A stretch of DNA of 64,000 nt from Zizania palustris (Eukaryota; Streptophyta; Magnoliopsida; Poales; Poaceae), in contig JAAALK010000080.1 in assembly GCA_019279435.1 (NCBI GenBank), positions 33,200,778-33,264,777 of the forward strand. The letters are read 5' to 3'. The stretch's first letter is position 1, and each line of letters opens with the position of its first letter. The notes below the pieces were generated by a model. It saw only the letters and a program-made list of their open reading frames with translations. It was not told the origin of the DNA and did not search any database. The position numbers were made by a program, and so were the translations under genes. Below are positions 1 to 11,624 of this stretch, piece after piece.

Positions 1-2025
1 TGATGGGATCTTTTGGGCTATTATTTACATGGTCACTCTCATCGTGTTTTCAATCTTGAAACTAACACATTGGTTGAATCTTGTGATGTAACTTTTGATG
101 AAACATCTCCATGTGTTAGCACTAACTTTGAATTTGCAAGTGAGCACAATATGAGTGAAACACTTTTTGAGGAAGAAGATCCATCAGACGACGAAGATCC
201 TGATGTTGTACCACTACCTCCCTCTACGGCAACTCCAGAAGCATCGAGCACTTCGACAAGAGGACCTGAAGATTCTACTTCTAAGAGTTTAGAGCAGACT
301 TTGGCAAGAGTTGAGAGGGAGATTCTGTCACAGAGAGAAGCACCGCTTCGTATTCAAAGAATGCATCCCCCGGTTCAGATCATCGGTGAGCTAAACGAAC
401 GAGTAACCCAATCTCATGCTCATTTTGTTGATTCTGCTTTTGTTGCAAATTTTGAACCATTAGATGTTAGTCATGCTTTGTCTGATGCGAGTTGGATCAA
501 CGCCATGCATGAGGAACTTGAAAATTTTGATAGAAATTAGGTTTGGATTCTCATTGATCCACCCCTAACAGTCACATTATTGGTACAAAATGGATTTTCA
601 AAAAAAACAGGGGAGGATGGGGCGATAGTGAGAAACAAAGCTAGGCTAGTGGCTCAAGGGTATTCTCAAGTCAAGGGGATTGATTTTGGAGAAACATTTG
701 CACCGGTAGCTCGACTTGAGGCCATTAAGATCTTGCTAGCTTTTGCATCTTCGCGCGGCTTTAAACTTTTTCAAATGGATGTAAAAAGCGCATTTTTGTA
801 TGGTTTCATAGGAGAGGACGTGTATGTCAAGCAACCTCCTGGCTTTGAGGATCCCAAGTACCCCCATAGAGTCTTTAAACTTCATAGAGCACTATATGGG
901 CTCAAGCAAGCACCGAGGGCCTGGTACGACCGCCTTAGGACGTTCTTGATTGAGCACAGGTACAAGATGGGGTCTATTGACAAAACTTTGTTCACTCTTA
1001 TGCATGGCAAATACTTCCTACTCGTTCAGATATATGTCGATGATATAATATTTGGTGATTCATATCATACACTTGTTGCCGAGTTTCCTGAATCAATGAG
1101 CAAGGAATTTGAGATATCGATGATGGGCAAGCTGACTTTCTTCCTAGGTTTGCAGATCAAACAAAGCAAACAAGGAACTTTTGTCCATCAAACAAAATAC
1201 ACTAGAGACCTGCTTAAACGTTTTGACATGTTTGACGCTAAACCTCTTGCTACCCCGATGGGTACGTCTATTGCTCTTGATCCAGATGAAGACAGAGAAG
1301 AAGTGGACCAGAAGGAGTATCGCAGCATGATCGGCTCCCTTCTATACTTGACGGCTACGAGGCCGGACATACACTTTGTTGTGTGTCTGTGTGCTCGTTT
1401 TCAGGCTTCTCCCAGGGCGTCACATCGTCAAGTTGTCAAACGCATCCTAAGGTACCTCAATCATACTCTTGAATTCGGTATTTGGTATTCTGCATCATCT
1501 TCATTATGCTTGAGAGGTTTTTCTGACGCTGACTTTGCTGGTTGCCGGATTGATTGTAAGAGTACTTTTGGGACGTGTCATTTTCTAGGGTCATCTCTTA
1601 TGTGTTGGTCTTCACGCAAACAATCTAGCGTTGCACAGTCTACAGCCGAGGCTGAATATGTAGCTGTCGCTAGCTGTTGCGCATAGATTTTGTGGATGGT
1701 TTCTACTTTGCGGGACTTTGGGTTGGAGTTTTCACGTGTTCCATTATTTTGCGATAACACAAGTGCAATCAGTTTAGCAAATAACCCAGTACAGCATTCT
1801 AGAACCAAACACATTGACGTGTGTTATCACTTTTTAAGAGATCACAATGAAAAATGCGATATTGAATTGTGTTTTGTCGATACTCAGAATCAGCTTGCAG
1901 ATATTTTCACCAAGCCTCTCGATGCTTCTCGATTTGAAATTTTAGGGGAGAGCTTGGCATGTGTCATCCTTATGGCATCATGTGAGGAGGAGTTGTGTAC
2001 TTTTGCATATGCTTCTGAAATATGA
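1..2025 (+). pseudogene. Broken copia pol: integrase tail, RT, RNase H (copy A)
   Basis: The translation shows the integrase C-terminus and linker (SCDVTFDET near the start), then a stop at 538-540 where relatives read Gln (CAG to TAG), and a frameshift before 580. The reading then runs through RT and most of RNase H to 1686. RT keeps its catalytic YVDD at 1033-1044, and the region FLGLQIKQ and SLLYLTATRPDI are typical copia RT landmarks. RNase H shows STAEAEY, then another Gln-to-TAG stop at 1684-1686, then the C-terminal SRTKHIDVxYHFLRDH and LADIFTKPLDASRF. The last residues are shifted out of frame. The product would be the reverse-transcribing part of the polyprotein. It is non-functional here, although most of the RT is uninterrupted. 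Confidence 0.9.
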
Positions 2026-3175
2026 TTAAATGCTTTTACATGTACATGCTTGTGTGTGCACTTTACAATACTATGTTGTATTCACTGTTTGATTGTGCTT
2101 AGAATGAACTCATCTATTTATATGGTTTGAGCATGGCTTTTCTTTGCCAGAATTTGAAAATGGTCACTACCAAGTCTGGATTCTAGCATGAATGGGCTAG
2201 GGTGCTTTTGCTATTCATTTCTTACTTGATAGCTTTGTCCTTTTCACTTGGATGCTTATATGCAACTTGATCATGTTATGCTCAAAAATAAAAAATGATA
2301 AAAAATTGAAAAATTGAAAAATGAAAAATTAAAATGAATCAAAAATGCTAAAGTTGTAATAAAATTGAAAAGATCTGAGTGGGTTTGCATAGTCGCACTA
2401 CTTTGTTCTAGACTGCTTACCATTGTACTTTGGTTTGAACTAGGACATTGAGTGTATACCAAGATCAATGCCTTAAGCTTTCGATGGTTTATCCTAGGCT
2501 TGGCTTGATCGGTTAGCATAAGGTTGACTTGCAAATAACCCCTAGCATTAAAATAATAATAATAATAATAAAATAAAAAGTTTAATTTTCTCGCATATCA
2601 AGTTTGCTGCAGCTCCTTGTAGTGGGATGTGCTTTTCGAGTTTGTTTGTGACTAGCTTTTGTATCTTTTACCTTGCCATGTCTGGTACACTAGTCTGGAT
2701 AGTGGTGCTTTTATTTTCTTAAACTTCAAAATGCTTGCTCATACGGATATTTAGATGATGTTTATTCAAAGCTTGCCATACAGTTTAGTTAGGATAGGTT
2801 GTGAGGCACAAGAAGTGCTTGTACTGTAATTGGACTTAATCATATTCTGGAAGCATTGCATGGTCACTTTACTCTCTCAACTCATGGGGCTATCTTGATG
2901 TCTGCATTGCCAAAGGGGGAGAGTTCTTGAGATTGTTGGTGAAGTTGTTGATCTTTTGAGTTTTTGAGGTAGTTTTTTCTTTATCATTTGGCAAGTGAGT
3001 TCTTGAGATATTTGGTGAATTTGTTGATCTTTTGAATTTTTGAGGTAGTTTTTGCTTTATCATTTGGAAAGTGACATGTCTCTTCATTTTGCTCTCTTTA
3101 GAGCTTTCATGGTCACTTGTGTGCTGAATCTTTTCTTTACACTTCTTTTGATCTTGTGTTGTCAATGCACTCATT
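2026..3175 (+). other. 3' noncoding region of copia copy A
   Basis: This stretch between the pol stop and the polypurine tract has no credible reading frame. It aligns by eye with the corresponding region of copy B (21646-22742) and copy C (from 63484), sharing phrases such as GTGGGTTTGC, TCGCACT and TTGCCAAAGGGGGAGA. In soybean SIRE1 this part of the element carries an env-like frame. I see no such frame here. An AT-rich stretch near 2290-2380 and a run of AAT repeats near 2550 are the only simple sequences. Confidence 0.7.
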
Positions 3176-3186
3176 AAGGGGGAGAT
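3176..3186 (+). promoter_or_regulatory. Polypurine tract, copia copy A
   Basis: The purine run AAGGGGGAGAT lies directly before the TGAGG that starts the 3' LTR, where plus-strand DNA synthesis is primed. The same position in copy B reads AAGGAGGAGAT. Confidence 0.75.
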
Positions 3187-5541
3187 TGAGGAGCATAGTG
3201 AGGTTTGTCACTATAGTTCAAGGTAATGATGAGTGATTGACAGGGTGAAATCTTGGGTTTGTGTCTAGGTGCTTTGGAAATGGTGTCTGTGTCTGTGTTT
3301 GTCTCGTGTGTGCAGGCTTGAGTTACTCGTCAACTGTCGATGGCACGAGATCAGGGTTAGACAGGGAGTCTAATGCCAGATGGTCGAGAGTGTCAGTCGA
3401 AGTCGAGAGTAGACTCTGATGTACGCATGGAGGTCGAACAGGACGTGAGTTGAAGATTGATCAAGACGAAGCGTCGATCGAGTCAGCGAAAGGGAAGCCA
3501 GTTCAAGTGACAAGGCGGCTCGAGGGATCGAGAGCGGGAGAGACTTGCTGGCGGTCAAGTTCGCGGACTGACGACGGTCGTCGACGATCAGGAGAGGCTT
3601 TGTCGGTTTTTGCTGAAAACCGTCAAAACTTTAAATGTTTATTTGTTAATTCAATAAATAGGAATTTAGTGTTAGTTTAAATATTTTAGTTTCATAGTGT
3701 ATTCTTTTAATATATCTTTAGAGTGGTTCTACTTCAGAAAACCGTCACAACTCTATTAGACAGTTATTCCAATCAGAAAAGTGTGAGAAACATTCTGTTT
3801 GATGATTTCTTGATACAATACAGTGATCGGCTGGCTTTTCGGATCCACTACAGGGTTATCGAAATCACTATTCCGTGTAAGGCGTTTCCTGCTTCCAGCT
3901 TCTGAATCAGTGAGTTTTCCTTCGATTTTCTTTGGAATTTTCTGATGATCTAGATTGATTTCTTGTGAGATTACATCTAGAAATGTTCGTGTTCTATGCT
4001 GAATATGTTTGATTCTTGAATATGTTTAGTTTTCATATGAATACCATGATTTAAGCACTGAATTAGATTGATCACTGTTCATCAGGTTGTTTGTTTCAGT
4101 TCTTCATCAAATATGGTACTGTGTTTTTTGGCTGCTTATTGAACTGAATTGATTAAACTGTCAGTATTTGACCTTCTGAAGTGCTTGCACCTAGTTACTC
4201 AGCCACTCAAGTTTTTGTCATTTAAGCACTTGATTCAATCTACTGTTGCATTTCTGATTTAACTCTGAAGTTCTTATAGTTCATTGATTGCTGAATATTT
4301 GGGACACTTGGGGCTGAATACTTTTGCTGAAAGTGTTGTTTTGAGATGATTTCAGAAAATTGCCAAAGAACAGTATCATATTTGATACAGTTTGAAATCA
4401 GGACAGCATCTGAAGTTTGAGTTCAAAGCTTATACCTCTGCTTATGTTTGATTGATTGAACTAGTTTCAGATGCACTTTTGTTGTCAGGATATTTAACAT
4501 CTATTGTAGAGTGCTAGTGTGAGATTTTTGCTTGGGTCTTCTCTTGGACATTTTTGCTGCTGTCATGAGTTTTTTTTACTGCCATCCTGAAGCTATTGTC
4601 ACTGGAAGATATTTGCTATAATCTACCACAATAGATGCATGCTTAATTGCTCTAGTTTATTTTGGAAGATATTGTGCATCTTTTCAGCAGTTTTCCTTCT
4701 GGTTTTTGGCAGAATCAGTTCCTGTGTTTTTAATTACTGCTGGTGCTTGTGTGAAACTGGTTCAGAACAGAACTGAGTTCAGTTTGGTGTTTTGCTTCAA
4801 TTACAGTACTGCAATGTCTAATCATCAAATAATATCAAATCTACTAGAGGCTTGCAGAACTATACTTGGTTAAGTCTGAATTTAGTACTGCCGTGAATTG
4901 ATTACTGGTTCAGTTCAGATCTGAGTTCATTCCAGATTACATTGTTGGCAGAATTGAATTGTAAAAGTATACTGTGTTCTTGATCCAATTGAGTATTACA
5001 CTGAATTTTCAGAAGTTGAGTTCATCTTCAGAATAGTTTGCTCATACCTGTTGTGTTTTATGAATTGGTTCATGTACTACTTAATCAAAATGTTAACACA
5101 TATCTGATTCATAGTCTTTTGAGGTCATGTTCTGAAAATTCACATTTAAACTCTGTTCACTGTTCTGTTTACAATCCAAAATGTTTTATTCTGGTCAGAA
5201 TTGATTCAAAATGCCTAACTGATGTTCTGATTGCTTTTCCTACTGAGTTTTGAACCCTGTCGACACTTTACTGACCTACTGACCAAGTCGGAGTTTCAAA
5301 CTCCGAATTCCTGAGGAAATCGGCACTTCAAACTCCGACTGAGCTATTTTGTCACTTCAAACTCCGATTTGCTCTTAACAGTGATTGTGAACCATGTTTT
5401 GCACTGTTTTTGTACTGATTGGTTCAAACTTGATTTTTGATGATATTAGAGGTGCGTAGGGTGTTTTGAAAAGGCCATCTATTTCACAAGAAATTAGTCG
5501 AGGCGCCTATTCACCCCTCTAGTCGCCATTCTGATCCCACA
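3187..5541 (+). repeat. 3' LTR of copia copy A (about 2.36 kb)
   Basis: The LTR starts TGAGGAGC after the polypurine tract and ends ATCCCACA. Its start (GTGATGAGTGATTGACA about 40 bp in) and its end (CCTATTCACCCCTCTAGTCGCC) match the B, C, D and E LTRs. The middle (about 3650-5400) has no counterpart I can see in those LTRs: it is AT-rich, with recurring CTGAATT/CAGTTC-type words and several copies of CAAACTCCGA near 5290-5365. It therefore looks like a distinct subfamily. No protein-coding capacity is supported. Confidence 0.75.
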
Positions 5542-5671
5542 TATTTCTATAATAAAGAAGAGGGCAAAATATTTGTTGCTCAGAATGGTGTATTCCTTGA
5601 GAAAGAGTTTCTCTCAAAAGGAGTTAGTGGGAGGACGGTCCATGCACCAGAGAGGTACATGTTCTTGAAAA
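5542..5671 (+). pseudogene. Copia pol linker fragment
   Basis: About 40 codons read in one frame from 5542, including KIFVAQNGVFLEKEFLSKGV. This wording is characteristic of the segment between integrase and reverse transcriptase in a copia group different from copies A-D. It is the flank into which copy A inserted, and it stops where AT-rich LTR-tail sequence begins. It is a fragment with no complete domain. Confidence 0.65.
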
Positions 5672-5707
5672 TTATTTTTTTTACCTTTGAAAATTACGGT
5701 TGTTACA
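5672..5707 (-). repeat. Remnant of the Q LTR terminus
   Basis: About 36 bp ending GGTTGTTACA match the terminus of solo LTR Q at 52603-52636 (minus-strand LTR start TGTAACAACC). The next five bases, AAGAT, equal the target duplication found at Q's other end (46237-46241). The remainder of Q is missing here. Confidence 0.65.
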
Positions 5708-6206
5708 AAGATCCAATCCAACCTGACCATGTTTACAAACTCCATAAGGCGCTCTACGGGCTTAGGCATGCTCCTAAAGCATGGTATGAATGCCTTAAGG
5801 ATTTTCTCCTAAGGAAAGATTTTGAAATAGGCAAAGCCGATCCTACACTCTTCATTAAGCATTTTAATGATGATTTATTGTTTGCCAAATATATGTCGAT
5901 GGCATTATATTTGGTTTTACTAACAAAGAATTTTCTGAAGAGTTTAATAGAATGATGACTAAAAGGTTTGAGATGTCCACGATTGGTGAGTTTAAGTTTT
6001 TCTTGGGATTTCAAATCAAACAACTTAAGGATGGCACCTTCATTTGGCAAACAAAGTACATTAAGGAAAAGTTCAAGAAGTTTAGCATGGAGATTGCGAA
6101 GCCCATCAAGACCCCCATGCAAACCAACAACCATCTAGATGTAACTTAAGAAGAAATTGTCGTCGATTGAAAGGTATATCATTCCATGTTCGATTCTCTT
6201 TTGTAT
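5708..6206 (+). pseudogene. Copia K reverse transcriptase fragment, copy 1
   Basis: The translation gives VYKLHKALYGL, a frameshift near 5885, then MTKRFEMSTIGEFKFFLGFQIKQ and AKPIKTPM, all from the middle of a copia RT. The catalytic box reads YVDG at 5892-5903 instead of YVDD, so the enzyme would be inactive even without the frameshift. An in-frame TAA follows at about 6147. The fragment ends at the motif that normally reads GSLLYL, where the B LTR begins. A near-identical piece with the same YVDG and the same TAA lies at 52637-53133. The K family is a copia close to maize Ji/Opie (inference from wording). Confidence 0.85.
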
Positions 6207-7867
6207 GGAGAAACCAAGTTGAGATATATCTTGATTTTTTCTGAGTGATGAGTGATTGACAATCTTGCTAAGTTTAGGGTTTGGACATGTGTTTGTCTGA
6301 GGAGTTCACCGAAAGGTTCAGTGTGTGTTGGGAAAACATGTCTGCTTGTCTCATGGTGTGCAGGATTAGGATGATACTCAAATGTTAACGCCGAGGAGCT
6401 TGGTATCAGACGATCAAGGAGACATGGGATGAAGGTTGATTGAGACAACGTGTTGACCAAGTCAAGTGAAAGGGATACCAATGCAAGTGACAAGACGGTT
6501 TGAGGGATCAAGAGCATGAGAGACTTGTTGGTGGTCGAGGTCGCGAGATGGTGACAAATGTCATGATCTAGAGAAGCTTTTTCGGTTTCATCTCAAAACC
6601 ATCGGATCAACATCTGAATATCGTGATGAGAAGTCATAACTGCTACGAAAGCTTCGCATTAGGACAAAGTACCTAAAAATAAGATTTTACTTTTTTTAGC
6701 TATGTAGGCCTTGAGTCTGTAAAAAAGAATCTACTATAAAAAACCTAGGGACAGCTGCGTATTTTCTTTTTTCCATGTAGCCTATAAAAAACCTAGGGAC
6801 ACCCATTTCAAAAATTACTTTACCAATCAAAAATTTTCGAGTCACTTTTCTCTTAGGTTTTCCCTTCTTTTACTCTGGGCGCCACCGGAAATCCTTATCG
6901 CATCAAGCTTGGTCAGCATCCAGCGCCTGTACTCAGATTTCCGATCAGAGAACTTGTGAGCGCCATCGTTTTTCTTTTTGGCTAATCGCTGCGCAAGCGC
7001 ACGCGAGTCTAAGCAAAAGTTCTTGTTCGTGCACATTTCTTTCATAGGATTCCACGACACCGTTATACCTTTCTTTTTCTCTGGTTTTGTTGATTTCTAC
7101 CGACGATTTATGCATCAATCCACTAGTTTTTTCGCTGCTGCCGTGAATGCTAATCACCTGGTTTTGCCCACTTTTCTGCTGGTATTTTTCTTATCACTTT
7201 TTTTCCTCAAGGCAACCAAGCAGTACTCTGTGTGCAGGTTTCTGGACGGCTGCAGTCTAGGCTAACACATGCAAGTGCATTTCTCGACTGCCTGGGACTT
7301 CTGAGACAACTTAATCAATGTTCAGCCAGCAGCATACTTATGCATGTTTTTTGGTCATCCTTTCAATTTTTTGTGCTGATTTTATCTACCATCGCAATGG
7401 TTTTTCACTACTGATTGTCTGCGTGCATTGGTCCTGCGCCCATAGCAGTTGTCCCGTGATTCTTGTACAGTGGGCCAGCACGCAAGAATGCAAGTGTACT
7501 AGTTCAAATGCCTTTGATCTTTGCACTGCAAGTATTTGATAATATGTTTTGATTTCTGAAAAAGTTTTTGCTTGTTCACCAAGTATTCAATCGAATGTTT
7601 TTAAATGCTTTGTGCGTACATTTTGCTCATAGAATGCTTGTTTCATTTTTAAAGGAAAACTTGTTTAATCTCATTTGAATGCTTGTGATTTCTCAGACTT
7701 TCTTTTCATATCTCTACTAACAAGAGAGTGATAGCATTAGGATCTCTAGTTTTGTTTTTGTAAGTTTTATTTACAGGTGTGTTGGGTGAAAAGAATAGGT
7801 CATCTATTCAAAAGAATTTATTGAGACGCCTATTCACCCCCCTCTAGTCACCTGTTTTGGTCTTACA
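6207..7867 (+). repeat. 5' LTR of copia copy B (about 1.66 kb)
   Basis: It starts GGAGAAACCAAG (TGAGAAACCAAG in relative E) and ends GGTCTTACA, two bases before the primer-binding site. TATA-like TATAAAA motifs occur near 6735 and 6783, each followed by CCTAGGGACA, so this promoter stretch appears locally duplicated. From 6860 on it is nearly the same as LTR E (53134-54646). The K RT fragment lies immediately upstream in both places. Confidence 0.8.
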
Positions 7868-7869
7868 AT

Positions 7870-7881
7870 TGGTATCAAAGC
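7870..7881 (+). promoter_or_regulatory. Primer-binding site, copia copy B
   Basis: TGGTATCAAAGC lies two bases after the LTR. It differs by one base from TGGTATCAGAGC, which is complementary to the 3' end of plant initiator tRNA-Met and primes minus-strand synthesis in most plant copia elements. The change is G to A. Confidence 0.8.
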
Positions 7882-7930
7882 GAGTTAGATCATCAGTTGA
7901 CCTTAACCGGTTTTGTGGTCCATAGGCGAC

Positions 7931-10385
7931 ACGGATACACACAACAAGATTCCTTTGTTGGATGGGAAAGATTTTGCATACTGGAAGGTGCACATGGAGG
8001 CTTTTCTCCAAAGCCAAGGAAGTACTATTTGGGACATTGTTAATTCTCGATATGTGATCCCTGATACTCATACTACTCGGACTAAGAAAGAACATTATGA
8101 TTCTAACTACAAGGCTAGGAACATATTGTTCACAAGTTTGAGCCGTAATGAGTTCGATAGGGTTCAACACCTTCGTACTGCTAGGGAAATTTGGACTACT
8201 CTTGCGGTTTTTATGAGGGTTCTACTCAGATCAAGGCCAGGCATCAAAGCACATATAACCAGGAATATCAACTGTTTGTGCAAGGCTCTGGTGAATCTGT
8301 AGATGTCATGTTTGTGCGCTTTGATGACATAGTTAGCAATTTGCGCTCCACTAGGACTTTAGCTTACTCTGACCATGATAGAGCGATCAAACTTCTCTAT
8401 GTTCTTGATTGTAGAATATGGGAGGTGAAGATCTCTAGCATTGAAGATTTGGTAAGTTATGACACGTTGACTTGTGACGAGCTCTTCAGTAAGCTCAAGT
8501 CCACTGAGTTTGCCAAGGCATCTCTCGTCTAAGGCATGGGAAATCTTTGCCACAATACATGGCTTTAGTTTCTGGTTCTAACAGTGGCACTCCTACTGGA
8601 GTTTTGTTCTTCTGGTACTTGTGCATTTGTTGGAGATTTTGCTTTGCCTTCTCTGGTCTCTATTACAAAAGAACATGTGGACACCTTGGATGATGAGTAG
8701 CTTGCTCTCATTGTCAAGAAGTTCACCTATTTCTACAATAATAGATGAGATTAGAGAAGAGGAGGCTCTTGTGTGTGTTTTAAGTGTGGTGACACAACAC
8801 ATTTCAAGGATGAGTGTCCAAAGATTATTAAGAGGAGAGAAGAGAGTGATCACACCAAGCACCACAGGAGAGAAAAAACCCTTCCACAAAAAGAACCGAG
8901 ACAAATTGGCCAAGAGAGTAGCCAGAGCGGCATCCAGAGCATTCATGGTTTCCCTAAGAGACATTGACACCTCGTCAAGCGAGGAACTAAGCTCGTAGGA
9001 GGATGAACCACAAGAGAAGAACAAGAAGAAGGGTGAGGACTTCACTGGCCTCTACTTCATGGCCAATAGCAACAACGACAATGACAATGAGCCAAATATC
9101 ACAGAGGTAATGCTATCCCATGACGAACTTTCAATTAAAGTTGATAAATTGATTGATGCTTTGGTTAGTCAGGATATATTACTCATAAAAGCTACACGTG
9201 AACTAAAAGAACTTAGACCTAAATATGAAACTGCTTCTATTAAACATGCTATGATTAGGTCTAAGTTGGATACTGCTGAATGTGAGTCATGTTTAGTTGT
9301 TATGAGTGAGCTTGTCGAGCTGCGTTTGTGCATGCTCAAGTCGTCGATCGGCTTGAGAGTGCGAAGAATAAGCTCATTGTGGAGGATTCTAAACCCTCAT
9401 CTTTAGATGCTTATTCGAATTTTCCTTTGCTTATTGAAAGTATTGAGTTAAAGGACAAGCATGTTAAGGAACTATAATCTATATTAGAGAGTGCTGAGAG
9501 TTCTAAGGATGTCTAGCCTAAATGTTCCACCTGCACTATCCTTCAGAACAAACATAGCTTTGCTAGAAGGAAAGTCGAGAAACTCATGAAAAAAGAATGA
9601 ATATCTTATTTATGTGGTTAATAAGTGCACCGAGGAAAAGGGTAGGATGGATTTATTCTTGGCCAAGACCAAAATGTGTACTGACAAGGCTGGGTTAGCT
9701 CTAGAGTTAGGTTTTGAGAGAACTATACCAGACAGTAAAAGAAAAACAGTGTTCACTCCACCCACTACCCTTGAGGAAGAAAGAGCCAAGTTAGACACTC
9801 CACTAAAAGCCAAGAAACCCATCTATCCTCCCAAAAAGAAAGTACCTACTCCACTCAAGAGAGCTTCTAAGCCAAAACCAAGAGTGCATGTGAGGAATGA
9901 TCAAGTTTTCAATGCCCTAGCCTCCAAGAAGATCTTTCATTACTCTTACTGCCAGAGAGTGGGTCATTTGTTTGGTTTTTGCTTCCATCGCATGAAGGAT
10001 GAGCGACGCTCTTGGGAGTTGAGTGCACGGGACATGTATGACCCACTTGTTGGTATACACGAGTCTGTCTCTCATCCTCTTTCTTGTTTTAGAGAGGCTC
10101 CATGTTTTTATGATAGAGGCTTTGCCCAGCGTATATCTTATCGTGACTCATATGGCACTAGATCTCGTGTAAGAGGCTTTCATCCTCGATAGGTTGGGAG
10201 ACCACGTCTTGGTTTTGGTTTTTTGTCATGTTAGTAGAACACATAGTTTTTATCATGATTTGTGTCCATCTTACATGTAGTCTACTACTGTTTCTTCTGC
10301 CTCTCAAGTTTCTCAGTGCTGGATTCCTAGAAAGTTTTTCACTTACCCCAACACTGAGCACTCGAGTCGTTTTCTCCATGTGTAG
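7931..10385 (+). pseudogene. Broken copia gag (copy B)
   Basis: The start reads ACG where copies C and D have ATG. The N-terminal capsid-like part (LLDGKDFAYWKVHMEAFLQ) runs to a frameshift near 8215, and reading resumes through DELFSKLKSTEFAKASL to a stop near 8530. A CCHC knuckle, CFKCGDTTHFKDEC, is at about 8774-8815. A Lys/Glu-rich and coiled-coil region follows with several breaks. A second CCHC knuckle, CQRVGHLFGFC in context, lies near 9948-9990. Reading ends at a UAG (10383-10385) at the border to protease, a stop also present in copies C and D. Gag would form the RNA-packaging particle. This copy is dead. Confidence 0.85.
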
Positions 10386-11624
10386 GTGGCTGATAGAGGC
10401 CTGGAGAACAAGTGGATCATCGATTCTAGTTGTTCGTGCCACACGACCGAAAAGTCATCATGGTTCTCCAGCCTCACCTCAACCAAGGAACTTGAGTACA
10501 TAACCTTTCGGAACAACCGAAGAGGTAAATTGAAAGGTAAAGGTATGGTAAGAATCAATGAAAACTTCACTCTCAAAGATGTTGCTTTGGTTGAGAATGT
10601 GGGATACAATTTGTTGTCGGTATCCCAGCTTCTTTACGAGGGCTTGGAAGTGCGTTTCAAACGTGATACTTCTAAAGTTCTTGATTCCTCTAGCGCTTTA
10701 ATTTGTAAGATTTCAAGAATTAGGAGGGTCTTTGGAGCTAATTTTTCTGAGTTTTTTGGTTCTTCTCATTGCTTAATTGCTCAACCTTATTCTGAGCTCT
10801 AGATGTGGCATAGGAGACTAAGGCATATGAGCTTTAACTTGCTCGCTCATCTGCGTGCCCTAGGCTTGATCCAAGGATTGCCCCTCTCAAGTTTAACAAG
10901 AATCTTGTTTGTGCTCCTTGACGACATGGAAAGATGGTGGTTGCCTCTCACTCACCAATCAATATGGTGATGACTGAACAACCTGAAGAACTTCTCCATA
11001 TGGAAACAATTGGTCCTTCCAAAGTTATTTCAGTCAGAGTCAAATGGTATGTCCTTGTTGTGGTGGATGACTACTCATGTTATTTTTGGGTCTTCTTTCT
11101 TGCAAGCAAGGATGAAGTGTTTCATACTTTCAAAACTTAACTTTGAGATTATTCAAAGAACTCCATGGTGCATTGAAAGCAATCAGAAGTGATAATGGCA
11201 CCGAGTTCAAGAATAGTCTCTTTGTCTACTTTTGCCTTGAGCATGACATTGAACACTAATTTTCTGCTCTGTGGGTTCCTCAACAAAATGAAGTTGTTTA
11301 GAGAAAGAACTTCACTCTGGTGGAGATGGCTAGGACAATGCTCAATGAACATAGGACTCCTAGAAGATTTTGGGCTAAGGCCATGAGCACCACTTGTTAC
11401 ATCTCCAACCATATTTTCTTGCGCTCACTTTTGAATTTGACATCTTATGAGCTGTGTTTTGAAAGGAAGCCCAAGGTTACTCATTTTAGAGTTTTTGGAT
11501 GTTGATGCTTCAATCTAAAACACGGTAATATTGACATATTTGAGTCGCATTCTTCTGATGGTATCTTTTTTTGGGCTATTCTCTTCATGGTCATTCATAT
11601 CGCATTTTTAACCATGACACTAAC
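10386..11624 (+). pseudogene. Copia pol, 5' part: protease and integrase (copy B)
   Basis: After the UAG the frame reads into an aspartic protease site, WIIDSS, where copies C and D have the usual DSG. The GAG-pre-integrase segment follows, broken by a TAG at 10801-10803 and by loss of the HHCC context. Integrase shows HMETIGP where the family has HMDTVGP, so the first catalytic Asp is Glu, and then RSDNGTEF is split over frames near 11185. A further stop and frameshifts follow. Coding is interrupted at 11625 by M1 and resumes at 19687 with VIESCDVTFDE. Confidence 0.8.

Larger units (their letters stand above)
1..5541 (+). mobile_element. Sirevirus-like Ty1/copia copy A, 3' part
   Basis: This is the 3' half of a Ty1/copia retrotransposon entering from the left edge. 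Order: integrase C-terminus and linker, reverse transcriptase, RNase H, about 1.15 kb of noncoding DNA, polypurine tract, 3' LTR. The domain order (integrase before RT) defines Ty1/copia. The phrase LDVSHALSDASWINAMHEEL in the linker and the long 3' noncoding region suggest the Sirevirus (Opie/Ji-like) lineage, which is an inference without a tree. It belongs to the same family as copies B, C and D in this window. Its LTR abuts another copia fragment at 5542, so A was inserted into older copia DNA. The 5' end lies outside the window. Confidence 0.85.

Noticed and set aside
2270..3175. env-like frame in the Sirevirus 3' noncoding region
   Set aside because: I looked for one because SIRE1 carries it. 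Copies A, B and C show only short, unrelated frames here with no signal peptide or membrane segment.
7318..7539. Short frames in the B 5' LTR with hydrophobic stretches, recurring at 54067-54456
   Set aside because: The two copies are from the same duplicated block, so conservation is not independent, and frames differ by indels between them.
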